Shown here one piece after another: positions 32,823 to 45,770 of a stretch of DNA of 64,000 nucleotides. The notes beneath the pieces were generated by a model. The model did not search any database, was not told the origin of the DNA, and saw only the letters and a list, made by a program, of their open reading frames with translations. The stretch's first letter is position 1. Each line of letters opens with the position of its first letter. The position numbers were made by a program, and so were the translations under genes. This DNA is from Saccharina japonica (lineage: Eukaryota > Sar > Phaeophyceae > Laminariales > Laminariaceae): assembly GCA_008828725.1 (NCBI GenBank), contig MEHQ01004022.1, positions 203,500-267,499 on the forward strand. Reading direction: 5' to 3'.

Positions 32823-35800
32823 CCCTGCAAGACGTTGAAGGCGATGGCGCCTTGACGTACCATTCGCTTTAGGTGTAGGCAGTCGGTGGTGGGCGAGCTT
32901 TGGCTGGGAGGTGTGGATGAAGGCGTCAGGCTTGTTGTGGTGGAGGAAGTCAAAACAGAGTGACAGATGGGAGGGGGGGGGTGGGTGGTGCCTTCCACAA
33001 TCGTCCAGCAAGTAAACATCCATACATGGCCAATCACTGCTAGGGACAGATATTATCCTCAATCGGGCCAATCACAAGAAGCGAGCAATACCGCTAGATC
33101 CCGATCGACCGCAAACAACAGTTGGGAATGTGTCACCGTGTCTTCTCTTGCGTACATGTCACCTTTGTGAATCGTATGCTTGCTCTGCCTCTCCCATAGT
33201 CGTAGTGGTGATCTCCACTGTTTTCGCTGACTGACGCATTGTTGTAATAAGTACGTAGTGGTCTCCAGTCATCAGCCGCATAATAAAATGACACCAAATC
33301 CAGGTCGCAGCAAAATACGGCAAATAAAAGCGAGGCCCAAATAACTCAACGAATTACCTGCTGTAGTAGTCGTCATTAGCACATCACATTACACTGGGGA
33401 ACAGCCACTAGGCAACAATATCACCAACCAGGCTGAACTCACAACGCATGACAGCATGTATGAATATGTCGACACATCGATTGTTGCCGAAATAGCGGGT
33501 AGGATGTTTTCTTGCCTCTTCCCTAGAACACCATTCGTTCGCTCTTCTTGTTGTCGACAACAGGAAACTAATTGCACTAGCCATGTCCCCTTCGCAGTTA
33601 AATATGTATGGGGATGGTCTATCACAGGTGAGCAATCATGCCAGGCCTCTCGGAACGCCAAATAATGCACCGAAAAATGCCCGACAAAGACTCTGCGTAA
33701 GACATCATGAATAATAATGCCGTCTCACAATTGAACCATATTACTGCTGTCGACCTCGACCCAGCGAGAGCAAATCATAACATGACATCCATGACGCAAC
33801 ACAACACAAGGTATGAGTTCATCAATATAACCCACAATAGTACATAATTGTTGACAAGTACTCTACCAGGTACGTAGTTATCTCGCAACGCTAATACCTG
33901 CTATTATTATCGTGTTCATCCTGTTTATCTAGACACCCGCGTGCTACTAATAATAGCACGTACTGGAGCGCTAGGCTGTTTTGGCCATTGTGTATACTAG
34001 TCTGAGTTCTCCAGGTAAGTGCCTATTTGTAGTACTTGCGGAGGCACGCGTCGCGATGCCAGTAGTGTGACTCCCTATAATGTACATAATTTCGGTGTAT
34101 TCATACCTCCAGAATATTATTTTTTGGCATTCACGCAACTCTGCCGCCAGGGCAAGCAGTATAGCATACTGGACCAAACTTTCCGCGACCCCTTCAGATC
34201 AACACAATATTTTCCTGCGGGAACAAATCATTGTATTTTCTGCGACACCCGGCCCCCGTTTCGTACATTATCTAAAGCCTACGATACAACGCCATTTTTT
34301 TAATTAATTAATACAATTTCAAGTCATTAATTAGTTTTCACCTTCGAAGGACACGATATCCAACAAACGTGAGCATGTACGAAGTATGCTGGTAAAACCT
34401 TTAAAAAAAATCAATAACACCGTCTTCACATAAATACCGTACCGCCCGATAACATCGGCCCCCCTGTTGCGTACTCTGTAAAAAGAATAACGACAGAACA
34501 TCTCTGGTATAGAACATCTCAAGTCAGCCCCCCTGCTAGACACTCCATGCACATCGAAAACTCCTACTATTTTCCCCCAAAACCAAATTCCCCAAAACCC
34601 TCGGAAAAACAAACACACAAACGAACCAGTAGATGAAATCACAACAAGTTCACCACAGAGTCACGGTCAAAGCGAAACGTCTCAGCATGCAACGGTTTGA
34701 TGAGAAAGTCGGCATGCCGCTCTGCCGACCGTACGTGTTAATCTCAAACTACCCGTTAGACACATGCTCCGGACATCTACGTCCTAGAATCAAACCATAC
34801 ACAGACACCAGCGCGCATAACTGCTCCACCACAGACAGACGTCCGGTCAGTAGCCTTGCGCGCATAGTCCGCATCCACGTATGATAAAACCACAAACTGG
34901 ACTCGACTATCTGTGATGGAAAGTCTTCGTCGTGTTAGCGAGTACAGCTACTATCTCCCCCCTGCTCGATAGACGACAAAACATCCATCGCATGGTTAAT
35001 AGTAAAATCCTTCCACAGCAGTGTGACTCAAAAACCCCTCAACTATAAAAAAAAACAAAATCAAGTCCAAACCCACAAACCAGAAACATCAGCGCTCAAT
35101 GATAAATAAGCAGCGTAGACAACAAAACAAACAGAACGTCATTGCCGTTGTATGGGTGCACTCACGTACAAGACTGCTCGATCCAGCGTTATAATTCAAC
35201 TATCCTCTTACCAAAACACTAAGCATTTAGGTCCTCGATACACCAGGTAAGGCATCGTCTTTCAATCATACCCCAGGTCATGATAAATGGACTGCCATAA
35301 CCGATACGTGGCGTTATACAGCTGTTGATGATGCTGTTATTTTACAGTATCCTGACATCGTACTTCAGAGGTCGTAGTACAAAATTCAGAATGCCAAATA
35401 TCAGACACCAGTATTCTACATACATATTATATCACTATACTCGTATATCCAATGCAAGCATTTTACAATCCAAGCGTCATAAATACTTCGGCTCGTTAAT
35501 CCCTACTGAAACAAACGATCCAAAAACATGTAATCTACTTGCCATTGCTACTATACGACCCCAACCCCACGCGCTCAACCCCCGTTTCCTGCTCCCTATC
35601 CCACGGACTCGACGCTTGTCTTCCGCCGCGGCTCAACGTCACCGCGGCATGGACTACATCTCATAAATCCGCACAGTGAGGGTGCAGTTTGACTCGTTGA
35701 GCAAAGGGTGCATCGGGTGGTTAGTTTCAGCGCCAGTAACCAAGTCAAATCGTTAGATAACGAACCACATCGTTATGCACTATGACTGTGGATAGAATCA

Positions 35801-36726
35801 TGCCATCAAATCTCCCCCTCGTGATTCTTCCCAACACAACAATAGTGACAAAAACAACGTCAGTACCGATTTCTGGTTGCTCTTTCTTCTCCATGACCAC
35901 AAAAAATAACTTTTACCATTACAACGCATCAGCACTGATTTTCACACATCAATATCATGTACTGCTGTAGAATCAAGCTTAAGCGGCAGTAATTTTCCAA
36001 CGCATGGATCATGCATTGAAGAATCATGCCAAAATTAGCAGTAGTTTCCCAACACATCGTATAACATGCGCTGTAAAATCAAGCCAATAATCAGCAGTAA
36101 TTTTCCTACACAATAATATCATGCGTTGTAAAAATCAAGCCAGAATCAGCAGTAATTTTCCAACACATTAAGTATCATGTACTTTAGAATCAAGCTGGCA
36201 GCCCACCCCCTGTTATGCTTCAAGCAACACACAGTAATACGGGTATTATGCATCCACGTAGAAATACAATACGGTATACCAGTACACAGCAGTCTAACCA
36301 ATCATGCACTGCTGCTGTAAAATCAAGCCGTCACAAATTACCATGCACTGCAGCATGCTGTATAATCAGTCCATCGCAAACTGGTTCCACACAGCAGTGC
36401 ACTTTCTCTGTAAAATCATGGCATCACACCCCCCCCGTGATTCCAACAGCAAGACACACAAAGTATAGCTGTGGTCCATCATATCCGTAGGGTACAATAA
36501 CACAACTACAGCCCTCGCTCACACATACTAGCCGATTGCTGACTTGCCTGGGTCAAACGGGAACGTCCGCCCTCCTACCCAGTTCCCATCCAACCACACA
36601 CATAGCTGCGATCCATCATTCAAGGGTACAAGATCACCACAACTACAGCAGTCCTTGCTCAAGTATGCCGGCCAAGACACAGAGAAGCACAAAAACAAAA
36701 CAGAGGACCAAACGAATCCAATCCAC
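32823..36726. other. Interior of the LTR element without coding capacity
   Basis: A 3.9-kb AT-rich stretch. At 35990-36430 loosely repeated units contain AATCAAGCC-AGAATCAGCAGTAATTTTCC and ATCATGC. I see no pol motifs in any frame. Confidence 0.6.
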
Positions 36727-38250
36727 TCAATCCACCAACAAGAAAGGTGGCCACACTGCTGCTGCTGCTGCCGCGCTGCTGCTTCTTCTGCTGCCGCTGC
36801 TGCTGATCTCCTCTCCCACGAGCTCTACCCCTCGTCCTTCACTGTACCCCCCCCCAACCGCGTCAGGCCCATCCCGTTTTCCTGGGTCGAACGGGTATGT
36901 TACACCCTTCTGGTCCAAGCCCACCTGCGGTACTCCTCCGCCCACACCGTCCCCATCCCAGTGCTGCTGCATCGACACCCCCTCATGCCCACGCAGCTGC
37001 TGCGGCTTTACCAACGACGAAAGCGGCGGGGGCGTTACACCAGCACCACCGAGATCCTCCACCTCCTGCTGCTGCGGTACGGACGACGCAGCAGGCAGGG
37101 GCGTGGGCGTCTGGTACCACAACTCGAAGCCCCGCGGCGCTTGCGGTTGCTGGGCTGGGTCACCGACAGCCCCCCCCTTAGCCGGCGACGGGGACCCGGC
37201 TATCGCGAGATCCTCCACCTCAGGCTCAGCAAAACCAAGCTCCACGACCTCAGCCTCGTGCTGCTGCTGTACAGACGTAGCTAGCGGTGCACAAGCATCA
37301 CCGAGCTCCTCCACCTCGGGCTCAGCAACACCAATTTCCACCACCTCAGCCTCAGCATAAACGAGCTCTTTCTCCTCGGCAACACCTAGCTCGTCGAAGC
37401 TCCGGTACGGAACACCAACTCCTCCAGCTCGTCGCTTGGCAGACTGCAGCCTTTCCCACCAGGCTTTCTTCCGCAGGACGGTACGCGGTTGAGGTCCATG
37501 AAACATATTACACAGCTCCTCGCGCGCAGCTGCTCTACGGGCATCCCGCTTGCTGATGACATCCAGCTCCAACCTCACGTCCTGTAGCTGCTGCTGCTGC
37601 TGCTGTGGCCCGACTCCCAACTGCCGCTGCTGCTGCTGCTGCTGCGCGGTGCCACTGTGCTGCTGCTGCTGCTGTGGCCCTGCACCTCCCAGTAGCTCGC
37701 TGCCCCCAGACATAACACTATCCCTCCTCGTGACCGACCCAGGCACTACCGGCTCCTCCTGCGGCTGCTGGGGCGCCGCCGTTCCAGCCGGCGACACGTA
37801 GCGGTGGTCCGGCGCGTAGACGGTAGTAGGCTGGGCAGTGCACTACCTGGCCCTGTGACCATAAGCTAGAAACCCATCGCACACGCTGTTCGGTGCAAAG
37901 CAAATCGCGGCCTCATGCCCTCGAGCCCCACAACGCCCGCACGTGTAAAATACGCCCATTGACGCTCCTGGAGGGGACTCCGGCTGGTACCACCCATGTC
38001 CGGTGATACGTGCACAACCAGTGCCCCCCGGGTTCTGCTGGTGCTGGTGCCGCCGCGGCTGCTGTTGCTGCTGCTGCGCGGCGCCACCGTACTGCCGCTG
38101 GTGCTGCTGTCCACCAAAGGCATACTGCTGCTGCTGCTGCAACTGTTCATCCTGCCGCCCAAAATCCTCAAAAACCATCTCCAGCTGCTGCTGCTGTTGC
38201 TGCCCATACGGCTGCCGCTCAAAATCCTCGAAATCAAAGACCAACTCCAT
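36727..38250 (-). CDS. Gag-like protein, polyQ-rich with CCHC zinc knuckle and an in-frame amber codon
   Basis: Start at 38250 (MELVFDFEDFERQPYGQQQQ). Several Gln runs lead to a zinc knuckle CGRCGARGHEAAIC (C-x2-C-x4-H-x4-C), the nucleic-acid-binding motif of retroelement Gag. A TAG at 37845-37843 interrupts the frame; the same frame then continues without another stop to 36727, about 507 codons in all. The second part has more Gln runs, a basic helix (KRDARRAAAREELCNMF; KKAWWERLQSAKRR) and acidic repeats of EVEELG/EVEDLG. The position right after the 5' LTR and primer site supports Gag. The TAG is either a nonsense mutation or a readthrough site. Open frames on the plus strand here are shadows of the CAG repeats. 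Confidence 0.7.
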
Positions 38251-38306
38251 AGTCAGTCCCCCCCGTACTACTCCCCTCTAACACAGTATAGCGCTTCAGC
38301 GACCTC

Positions 38307-38324
38307 CGGGCCCGAAGCAACCCA
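38307..38324 (-). promoter_or_regulatory. Candidate primer-binding site of the LTR element
   Basis: Minus strand TGGGTTGCTTCGGGCCC, 7 nt inside the 5' LTR. TGG complements a tRNA CCA end. The matching tRNA is not identified. Confidence 0.5.
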
Positions 38325-38331
38325 ATGATTG

Positions 38332-38738
38332 TGTTTGTATACGCCGCTGTCGAACGTGTTTTGTGTAACCACGCGGCTATACCATGAGTCCTCAAGGAGA
38401 GTGTAGTAGATAATGTACTCGTACCACCAAATACCAAAATACACACACACAAGTAGAGCCAGTATCTGTCGTCAAAGGCCCATCATAAACACTACACAGG
38501 AGTGAGCCGTACCTTTCCGTCACGCTCCACCCTCACATATATACGGGCAATATCTTATCATCAAAGCCCGGGTCGTATCTTAACATCATCGACTGCTCCC
38601 AGGAGGAGCAGCTTCACCCTTCCGCCACGAGGCATACTACATAATGCCTCGATAGATAATACCAAACTCCACAATATATGAAACCCCCACATACGGGAAA
38701 CCAGTATCGAGCAACCGCATACCACAAACAAACAAACA
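38332..38738 (-). repeat. 5' LTR
   Basis: Counterpart of 31404-31800. An extra (TTTG)n expansion lengthens its outer end by about 8 bp. Confidence 0.85.
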
Positions 38739-38756
38739 AGTAATTGTTGCAAACCT

Positions 38757-39178
38757 CGGGTCGAACCTTGGGTACCTAAACCCATAGTGGCGTCGACGGC
38801 AGAACTGAGTCCGTACTCATAGTGACAACAGTAAAATAAGAGCGGGTGTCACCTACTGATCTATAGGGGTAAAATATTGATCAATTACCCAGCCCAGGGT
38901 AATCCTTATAACACTCCCCCCCCCTCTGACCGGTGGGATTTTTGGGGCGTCGGTACCGTATACGGCCGTACGTTGACCCACCCGCTCCGTTTGAATACCT
39001 GGGGAACCAGGAAGATGTGTTTTTTAGGGACGCACGCGCAAGCGTTTCTACAGAAGAAACGTTCGAAGTGAGATTCGAACCTGTGTTCTCGACGACGTCA
39101 AATGTGAGGGTGTTACCTACTGAACTATAGGGGTACAAGATCGATCGATTAGCCAGCCCAGAGCAATCCTTACATACA
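38757..39178 (-). mobile_element. tRNA-derived SINE-1, one full and one partial unit in tandem
   Basis: Minus strand from 39178: AAGGATTGCTCTGGGCTGG leader, A box TAGTTCAGTAGGTAACACC, B box GGTTCGAATCTC, body with ACGGCCGTATACGGTACCG, then AGTGTTATAAGGATTACCC starting a second head (38904 downward). The second head has TAGATCAGTAGGTGACACC and GGTTCGACCCGAGG boxes, and stops at the LTR element. The A and B boxes indicate pol III transcription. Confidence 0.85.
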
Positions 39179-39654
39179 ACACTCAACGTCAAATCACTAC
39201 GAGTACATATATATCGTCATCAAAAATATTTGAAAAAAAATGCTATTCTTCGGGCGGATGATGTCCTCCAAATGCTGCTGGAACGATGACCTTCTCCTTT
39301 TCTCGAGCTCGGGCTCTCCTCGGCCTGCTGCTCTTGTGTCGCCTGTGCTCCTGTACAGACCCCAAGGAGGGGCCGAAACACCCCACCAGTTGCTCGGCCA
39401 ACCCCCTTCGTCCTCTCCGTTCTGCTCCTCCTGCTTTGCTTTCCACCGCCTCATGGCACCTTGGGCCCCCACCCACCGCTCTTCGTGAGCAAGGCAATGC
39501 GCCGAGCACCCGTGCACCTGGATGATCCAGCATAATAGGCTAGCGCTTCGACATAGAAGTCGCGGTAGCTCGGGCGCAGGGTGCGCCATGGATGCATCCT
39601 CCTTCGTGATTGACGCTCTCCGTAGAGGAACAACGCCAAGCCATCCAGGACCAT

Positions 39655-39945
39655 GTCACAGAAGAAAAATAACGAGCTGTAGCCCAAGCGCCTGGCAGCC
39701 CGTGAGGAGCATGCAAACGCAACCCGTGCACAAGAGGAAGCAGGAAGGAAGGAGAACACGCAACCCCAGGACAAGGGGCCTAGGAGCAGCGGCAATTCAT
39801 CCACCGCCGACCCAGCAGCGCAGGAACTAGTGAAAGCCTTCCTCCAGGTACTTGAGCACCAGGAGGTGTGGGTGCCTACTACGAACGAGGGAGGCGAGCT
39901 TGTCGGTAATCGTTGGGCACTGGAAAATAAAGGTGTGTGAAGAGA
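39655..39945 (+). pseudogene. Unidentified ORF with one internal stop
   Basis: From ATG 39655 the frame reads a Lys/Glu/Ala-rich segment (REEHANATRAQEEAGRKENT), then AQELVKAFLQVLEHQEVWVP and ends GNRWALENKGV*. One TAG occurs at codon 10. The composition looks coding, but I do not recognise it; ORFs on the minus strand here are an alternative reading. It could be a retroelement Gag remnant together with 40392-40620. Confidence 0.3.
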
Positions 39946-40391
39946 TTTGCTGTGATTTAGCGGCCCAGGCTTAGAAGATGATTAAAACCGCCACACCGTC
40001 TGAACTACTGCCACCGTCTCCAAAGCTGACTTACTAGCGGCGACGTGACTACACAGCCCACGTAGGGAAGGGATGCCGGGAGTATTGGAGAGCACTACCA
40101 GACACGAGATACATATTAATCGTCCACCTCAAGCGCGCACGAGATAGGGCAAGAGCAGGAAAAAGAAAAAAAGAGCGCAGGCCCAGGATTGGAGCAGCGC
40201 CCTATCACCACCTGACCTACCCGCGCAGAGACGGTGTGAATGGGAACCAGAGGAGCATGCAGAACAGGAGGAGCAGGGAATAGAGGATAAAAACACGAAG
40301 AGGAACGAGAGGAGTATGCGGGACAGGAGTAGGAGATTGGACGCGAAACCATAGGAGACCTGGTGGGGGGGCGTGAGGACCATCTGATATA

Positions 40392-40805
40392 GTGGATACG
40401 GACATGGAACATGGTCGTGAGGAGGAGGAACGGTGTAGACTCCAGGTGGAGCAGGGGCCGGAGCTGGGGATGGTGGTTAAGCAGCAGCAGGAACCACCGC
40501 CTTCGGCCTGGCCTGACGACGATGGCCGCACCGGTGGAGAAACGCCTCCATCGTCGCCGCCGAGGGAGTATTTATCGAGTACGCAGCTAGCTGAAGTTTT
40601 CGTGTGGTGCCGTCATCGACGGTATGTATGCACCGTCAGGCCGGCGATACGCAACGTGGGCGAACATCAGAGGGAACCAGCCACTACAGGAGGAGGAAAT
40701 AAAGCGTTTGGGGTCAACTCGTCGTCGTGCACCGGGTGCGGTTGGATGCTGTGCATGAGGCGTGTGGAAAGAGATGTGAAAAATGTAAACGTATGTTACC
40801 CTTAA
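40392..40805 (+). CDS. Unidentified hypothetical ORF
   Basis: MDTDMEHGREEEERCRLQVE, then QQQEPPPSAWPDDDGRTGGE, PSSPPREYLSSTQLAEVF. A GTATGT donor at about 40621 (CATCGACG|GTATGT) may end the exon; the remaining part to 40805 includes Cys residues (SSCTGCGWMLCMRR) but is less convincing. No family recognised, and no start context or promoter can be judged. Confidence 0.35.
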   Translation: MDTDMEHGREEEERCRLQVEQGPELGMVVKQQQEPPPSAWPDDDGRTGGETPPSSPPREYLSSTQLAEVFVWCRHRRYVCTVRPAIRNVGEHQREPATTGGGNKAFGVNSSSCTGCGWMLCMRRVERDVKNVNVCYP

Positions 40806-40809
40806 TTTA

Positions 40810-42110
40810 ACTGAGAGCAAGGGGGTCTCGTATCCCCTAAACTCTGTGACCCTCGAAAGCAAGCCACTCACATATTTGTATGCAGCTTATTTATCCGGGG
40901 GTATACATAGTTCCGCCGCAATCTCAGATCAATTGCAGTCACACAAGTCAAACAGTTGGAATAATACGACAATCATATGATCCGTGCAGGACAATGTGTA
41001 TTTTCATTTTGTTTTCGGTTAATAACTTAAAAAATACTCTGAGCTGAAAAAAATAAAACGACGACAGCCATGATCGCCAGGATCGAGGGAATCGCATACC
41101 AAATTATTTTTTCTTCACTAAAATCACGTCGGTAGTGAAATAATCGAGAAAATGCACTCCGAAATCAAGCAAAATCAGCTAAAACATGTGTCATTTTAAA
41201 CAAAATATTGATTTTATCGCGAAGTTTTGTCAATATTGGGAAAAAAAAAAAACTGGGCAAAGACCAAAGCAAGCATGTCCCGCCCTTTCATTTGAAATCT
41301 TAAAGTCTGACCTTCGTATCGAAACGAAACTAAACGGCACCCCAGGCTCAGTTTTTTGCCGATATCTCGGTCAATTTTGAATATTTTTCAAATCGGAAAG
41401 ATTACGAACCTCGCAAACAAATGAACCCGTCGTTTCCCATAATAATACTTGACTCCAGAAATGTGTGCCCACCAGGCGAAACGAAAGATAATTTTACGGT
41501 TTATCGACTATAAAGAGGCGAAGAAGTTTCGGGGGGGGGGGGGGGACTTACTCCTCTCCGCCGCAAAAACGACGCTTTTAGAGGCACTTTCCATATTCGA
41601 AACACCCCTTGCGCCCAGGAGATACGCGCACCTTTGGGCTTTGGGAGCAAATAGTAAAAACTGCTTTGCACGGACTATACGTATCAGATATTTGCACGGC
41701 CACAACCAACGGGTATATGTGATGGTACTGCTGGAATAATGTGGAAACGTTGGTTGGTAAATACTTGGTATCAGGTAAAAAAATCGTATTGGCAGTACTT
41801 GGAAGGCGTATCTTAGATGGGAACCAGGGGTTCGCAGGTGGTCTGTGACAACCACCAAGCCTGCCTTTTCAGTCTTCTATTGTGGAATTATATTGTGGAA
41901 AAAGGAATAAACCTGCGCTTCTTCTATCTCTAAGCAAGCAGCACACGTGAGTACCAACGAGTACCTGTTCAATAAGGCTGATCTGGCTAGGGATACTGTA
42001 TGCTTACCTTGAGCTTTACAATACTTGGCGTCGATGGCAGGACAAACAAAGTGACTACCCTCCGAAACAAAAGCAAGGCACCTCTACCTGAGCACATGAA
42101 TTGCAACGTC
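40810..42110. other. Non-coding stretch
   Basis: AT-rich DNA with a poly(G) run at 41530-41543. No gene recognised. Confidence 0.5.
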
Positions 42111-43559
42111 GACTACTCATAAAACATTACCAGGTGTTTCTCAGAAGGAAAACAGTGTGGTTGTTTTCTTGTTCGCCGTCTGGCTTTTTTTTGTGTGCAG
42201 AGCGTGACAGATGATCTGCAACAACAACATCGATCACTCATTAAAGCATCAATTCCCAAAAGTTTTGCGTACATTAGTATTTTAATTTTATTATCTTGTT
42301 TGTTTACCGTCCGTCTGACATTCATTGTTCAGCAGCGTCTGTGAGCTTCAACAACGCTGATCACTCATAAAGACACACATTCATTCATTCCCAGAAAGAA
42401 TAAGAAGAAAACCAAGGGGAACTACTGCAAGCTACGGTTTTTATTAATTGCATTGTTCTCGCCTATCTATCCTGTACTATGATTATCCTTGCCATCTGAC
42501 AATGATGTGCAGCATGGTTATCTTCAACATTGATCACTCAGAACCATGCCCAAATAAGAAAAAACACGGAAACTAAAAGAGCCCTATGATATGCTCTGCG
42601 CAAAGTCCACTTTACTCCCTTCTGTACTCGAACCTACTTCCGGCTTGAGCTTTTATCTGCTCCTATACCATGCGATGACCCGCGTGCCTATCGTGTAGTA
42701 TAATCCAAATCCCGTTACTTGCCGATCAAATCAAAACGACCGAGTGTTCTCCGCCCTCTGCTACCCACAGTTCTAAATAAAGCTTGGAAGTGTTGGCTCT
42801 CTCACCCCCCCCCCCACCATACCCCCACCTCGATGCAACATATCAGCAACCGAAAAAAATAATGAAAATACAGGTTTCCAACCTGGCGAATAAACAAAAA
42901 AAGACAGGCCTATCCACCCCCCCCCCCCCAAGTCTGAATCAAAGCAATGGTAAGGTGGCTTTGATTGCCCACTTATCCATCGCATCCTTTTCCGCTGCAA
43001 AAGGTACACACAGGTAATTCTTGCAAAATTTAGCAAGCAAGCAAACAAACAAAACAAACGAGACAAAAAACAAGAAAGAGTAATAAAATAACTAATAATG
43101 ATTGTAACAAACAACACTGCGCACTAAAACGAACTAACTAAAGCTAGACTAAACTGCACTATTAACTGAACTAAGCGAGCAGGAGGAGACCTGCTTGACA
43201 GCGGACATGAACACCAAGCTGACTGCTATATGTATGTGTGCCTTTCGACTGGTGGTGGTGGTGGTGGAGATACTCTCCCCATCCTACTCTCGTTCTCGCC
43301 CTCCCCCTCTTCCTCCTCCTCCTCCTCCTCCTCCTCCTCCTCCTCCTCTTGTTCCTCCCCCTCTTCCTCCTCCTCCTCCTCCCCTCCTATACATATCCCA
43401 TCTCAACAAAAGGCAACGAGAAACGCAACCATACTATTAATGGTGAACGAACGCCTCCGCCCAGACTTGCCCGAACTTAAAAACATACTAAGGTGTGCCT
43501 CTCGCGCTCCGAGAAAAAAAAAATCACGTCCCATCGGGGAAACACCGGGAACAAAAAGG

Positions 43560-43810
43560 GGAGAAAATAACCCAGAGGGAGTGCGATCGTGTTTCAGCGC
43601 TCGTTTTTTCCCTCGACAACGCGGTAAGTAAGGGTGCCAAAGCGGAATATTGTATTTTCGAGAAAGCTCTCGATCAGATCTTTTCGAAAAACACCTTGCT
43701 AGAACAAAATAGGCACAAAACCTTTTACCGTTCTGGAAAAATCGAGCGCTGAAAAAACGGTACGTAGTAAGTACACCCCCCGTGCGAACGATCTCGACGT
43801 TCTTTTGCGG
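43560..43810. repeat. Degenerate inverted repeat related to the 21.6-kb palindrome arms
   Basis: GTGCGATCGTGTTTCAGCGC at 43578 and CGAGCGCTGAAAAAACGGTA at about 43744 are inverted relatives of each other. Both resemble the palindrome segment GAGCGCTGAAAAACGATCGC (21563 onward) and its surroundings (ACCGTT..., ATCTCGCGTCCTTCTTGCG). This suggests a fold-back repeat family. Confidence 0.55.
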
Positions 43811-45524
43811 TGGCAATTGAAACTCCAGCAGACGCTGTATAAACACGCCACACGCCACGCGCAAGCAGACGCTTTGACTGCAATCCCCCCTTTTTTTGTA
43901 CTTGTTCATATTTCACGAACAACCAAGCTTGTCGCGCGGACCGACACCTTTTTCACACCAACCCACCCAGCCTCTTTAGTTTTTTTTTCCGCAAACAAAT
44001 GGGCTTTATATCAAAAACCGGCTTAATCGCGAACTACATTCGATAAACCACAGGGAGAGAGGGAGACCTTCTGTCCCTGGAACTATTAATAGCAAAAAAG
44101 CACAAGAACTCTAGGAAAACGAGTATAATCCCAAACCGGCATAAGCACGAACTATACATTCAGTACACCAGAGGGAAATCTCCTTTGGTTCGATTAGAAC
44201 CGTCAAAATACACAAAAACTCCATGGATCTACGTAACGTTTTCTTTTTTTGCTTTTAGAGCAGGCTGTTGCAGCCTTTGTTTCTCGACGAGTCGAGGCAA
44301 CTGCACAGGCGTGAATCCAGGTCGTAGTCCTGCCATGCATAGTAAAGAGCGAACAGCATGCAAAGGGATACACGGACGGGCGAGAAGAGAGGGGGGAGAG
44401 CGGGTGTGTGTATGTATAGATAAGAAACCCTTATTCCTTCATGTATCAGCGGGGTATTGTACGGAGGCACTATTATTATTATTATTATACGCGCCTCCTC
44501 CGCCAAATAACAAAAAACAAAAAAATGTTAAAAAAACGACCAAAAAACGTTTTTCCCCATCCCCGTTTGCAAATGGCATTTTTTTTTTAAACCCCAACAG
44601 TGTATTGAGTACGATGAGGCGAAACATATTTTTGAGGCGATTCTCTCGATGACGAGTCGTAACACTACGGTAGGAGTGGTGGCCTATTTCCTGAGCTCCT
44701 CTCACACGACGGAGCTCAACAACATCCATCGGCCCTTGAAGCGTGACTTTCGAACAAGTTTTTTTTGTTTTTTTTCCCGCGCAACCCCCGCGCGCCCACG
44801 AGATTTATATGCATGCATTTATATGCTTGCGCTCTACTAATAGTCCTCAACCAAAACAACAACACCAGCTGTTAATAGGAAACGTGTAAACGCGAACACT
44901 ATCCGGTAAGTTTCTCACTCGAGAAATTCACAACCGGTCAGAAAATATTTACGGTAGAAGACAAAAACTGACTGCAACCAACCCCTACTATCCCTGCCGT
45001 GGCAATTTGAGTCAGGTATCAGCGAGTACGGGGGGGAAAAGTAATTAGAACGAAATGTTGTGTCTCAAACATAGGCGTATACGTACATTTACTACGTTTA
45101 CTACAATTAGTCCCCCCCGTAGCATGTGTTATCACAGCGGCAACCATATTTACGGGGGACCATAGTAAATAGGACCTATGGTACAGACAAAAACCTCTAT
45201 ATTTCCCTATTTTTACTAAGAATATTTGGTCTTATTTGACTATTATAGTATAGGTCCTCTGTCATAGTAATCAGAACCAGATGTGTGGTGTGCCAATATT
45301 AGGGGGGATGTATGATTTCTGGGTTCATCATGGGTTTCTTTTTTACTATTATGAATAGTATATAGTTTTACTACATCAGCCCACCCCGGAATACTACAGT
45401 GAAATGTTTCCTGAGGAGTCTGTCTCCCTTGAAGAGACAAGAGTTCCACACCCTCGATCCCATGGGCTACATATCGATTTATCTATCTCACGAACATTTT
45501 GTTGGTAAAAAGACGAAAGACTCA

Positions 45525-45770
45525 TCCCTGTCCCGTGACGGCATAGCCGTCAGTCAAGGAAGCCGTCAAGGATCACTAAAAAAAGTACACTTGTCCCGTG
45601 ACGGCACAGCCGTCAGTCATGGAAGACGACAAGGAACACTAAAACTAGTACACTTGTCCCGTGAGGGCATAGCCGTCAGTCAAGGAAGCCGTCAAGGAAC
45701 ACTAAAACTAGTACACTTGTCCCGTGACGGTATAGCCGTCAGTCAAGATAGCCGTCAAGGAACATCAAAA
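45525..45770. repeat. ~62-bp minisatellite, duplicon B counterpart
   Basis: About four units of CACTTGTCCCGTGACGGCAT...; see 14150-14530. Confidence 0.9.

Larger units (their letters stand above)
31404..38738 (-). mobile_element. LTR retrotransposon with gag but no pol (TR-GAG-like), about 7.3 kb
   Basis: Direct repeats of about 400 bp at 31404-31800 and 38332-38738 (roughly a dozen differences) start TGTTTGTGG and end ATACAAACA on the minus strand, i.e. canonical TG...CA with a 7-bp terminal inverted repeat. Next to the 5' LTR is a candidate primer-binding site starting TGGGTTGCTTCGGGC (38324 downward). Next to the 3' LTR is a purine tract AATAGGGGGGC. Flanks AGTAG (31399-31403) and AGTAA (38739-38743) fit a 5-bp target duplication with one change. 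A gag-like ORF lies just inside the 5' LTR. The remaining ~4.9 kb has no protease, RT, RNase H or integrase that I can see, so it must be mobilised in trans. Confidence 0.85.

Noticed and set aside
36544..37360. Plus-strand ORFs of 246-274 codons rich in Ser, Cys and Pro
   Set aside because: They are antisense to the gag-like ORF; CAG runs keep both strands open. The minus strand has the zinc knuckle and correct position relative to the LTRs.
39197..39804. Minus-strand ORFs of 117 and 130 codons
   Set aside because: No recognisable domain, and they overlap plus-strand frames of more natural composition; I could not decide, so none is called as a gene.
43560..43810. Second complete palindrome
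   Set aside because: Arms are only partly complementary and the loop is unrelated; kept as a degenerate relative, not a palindrome.
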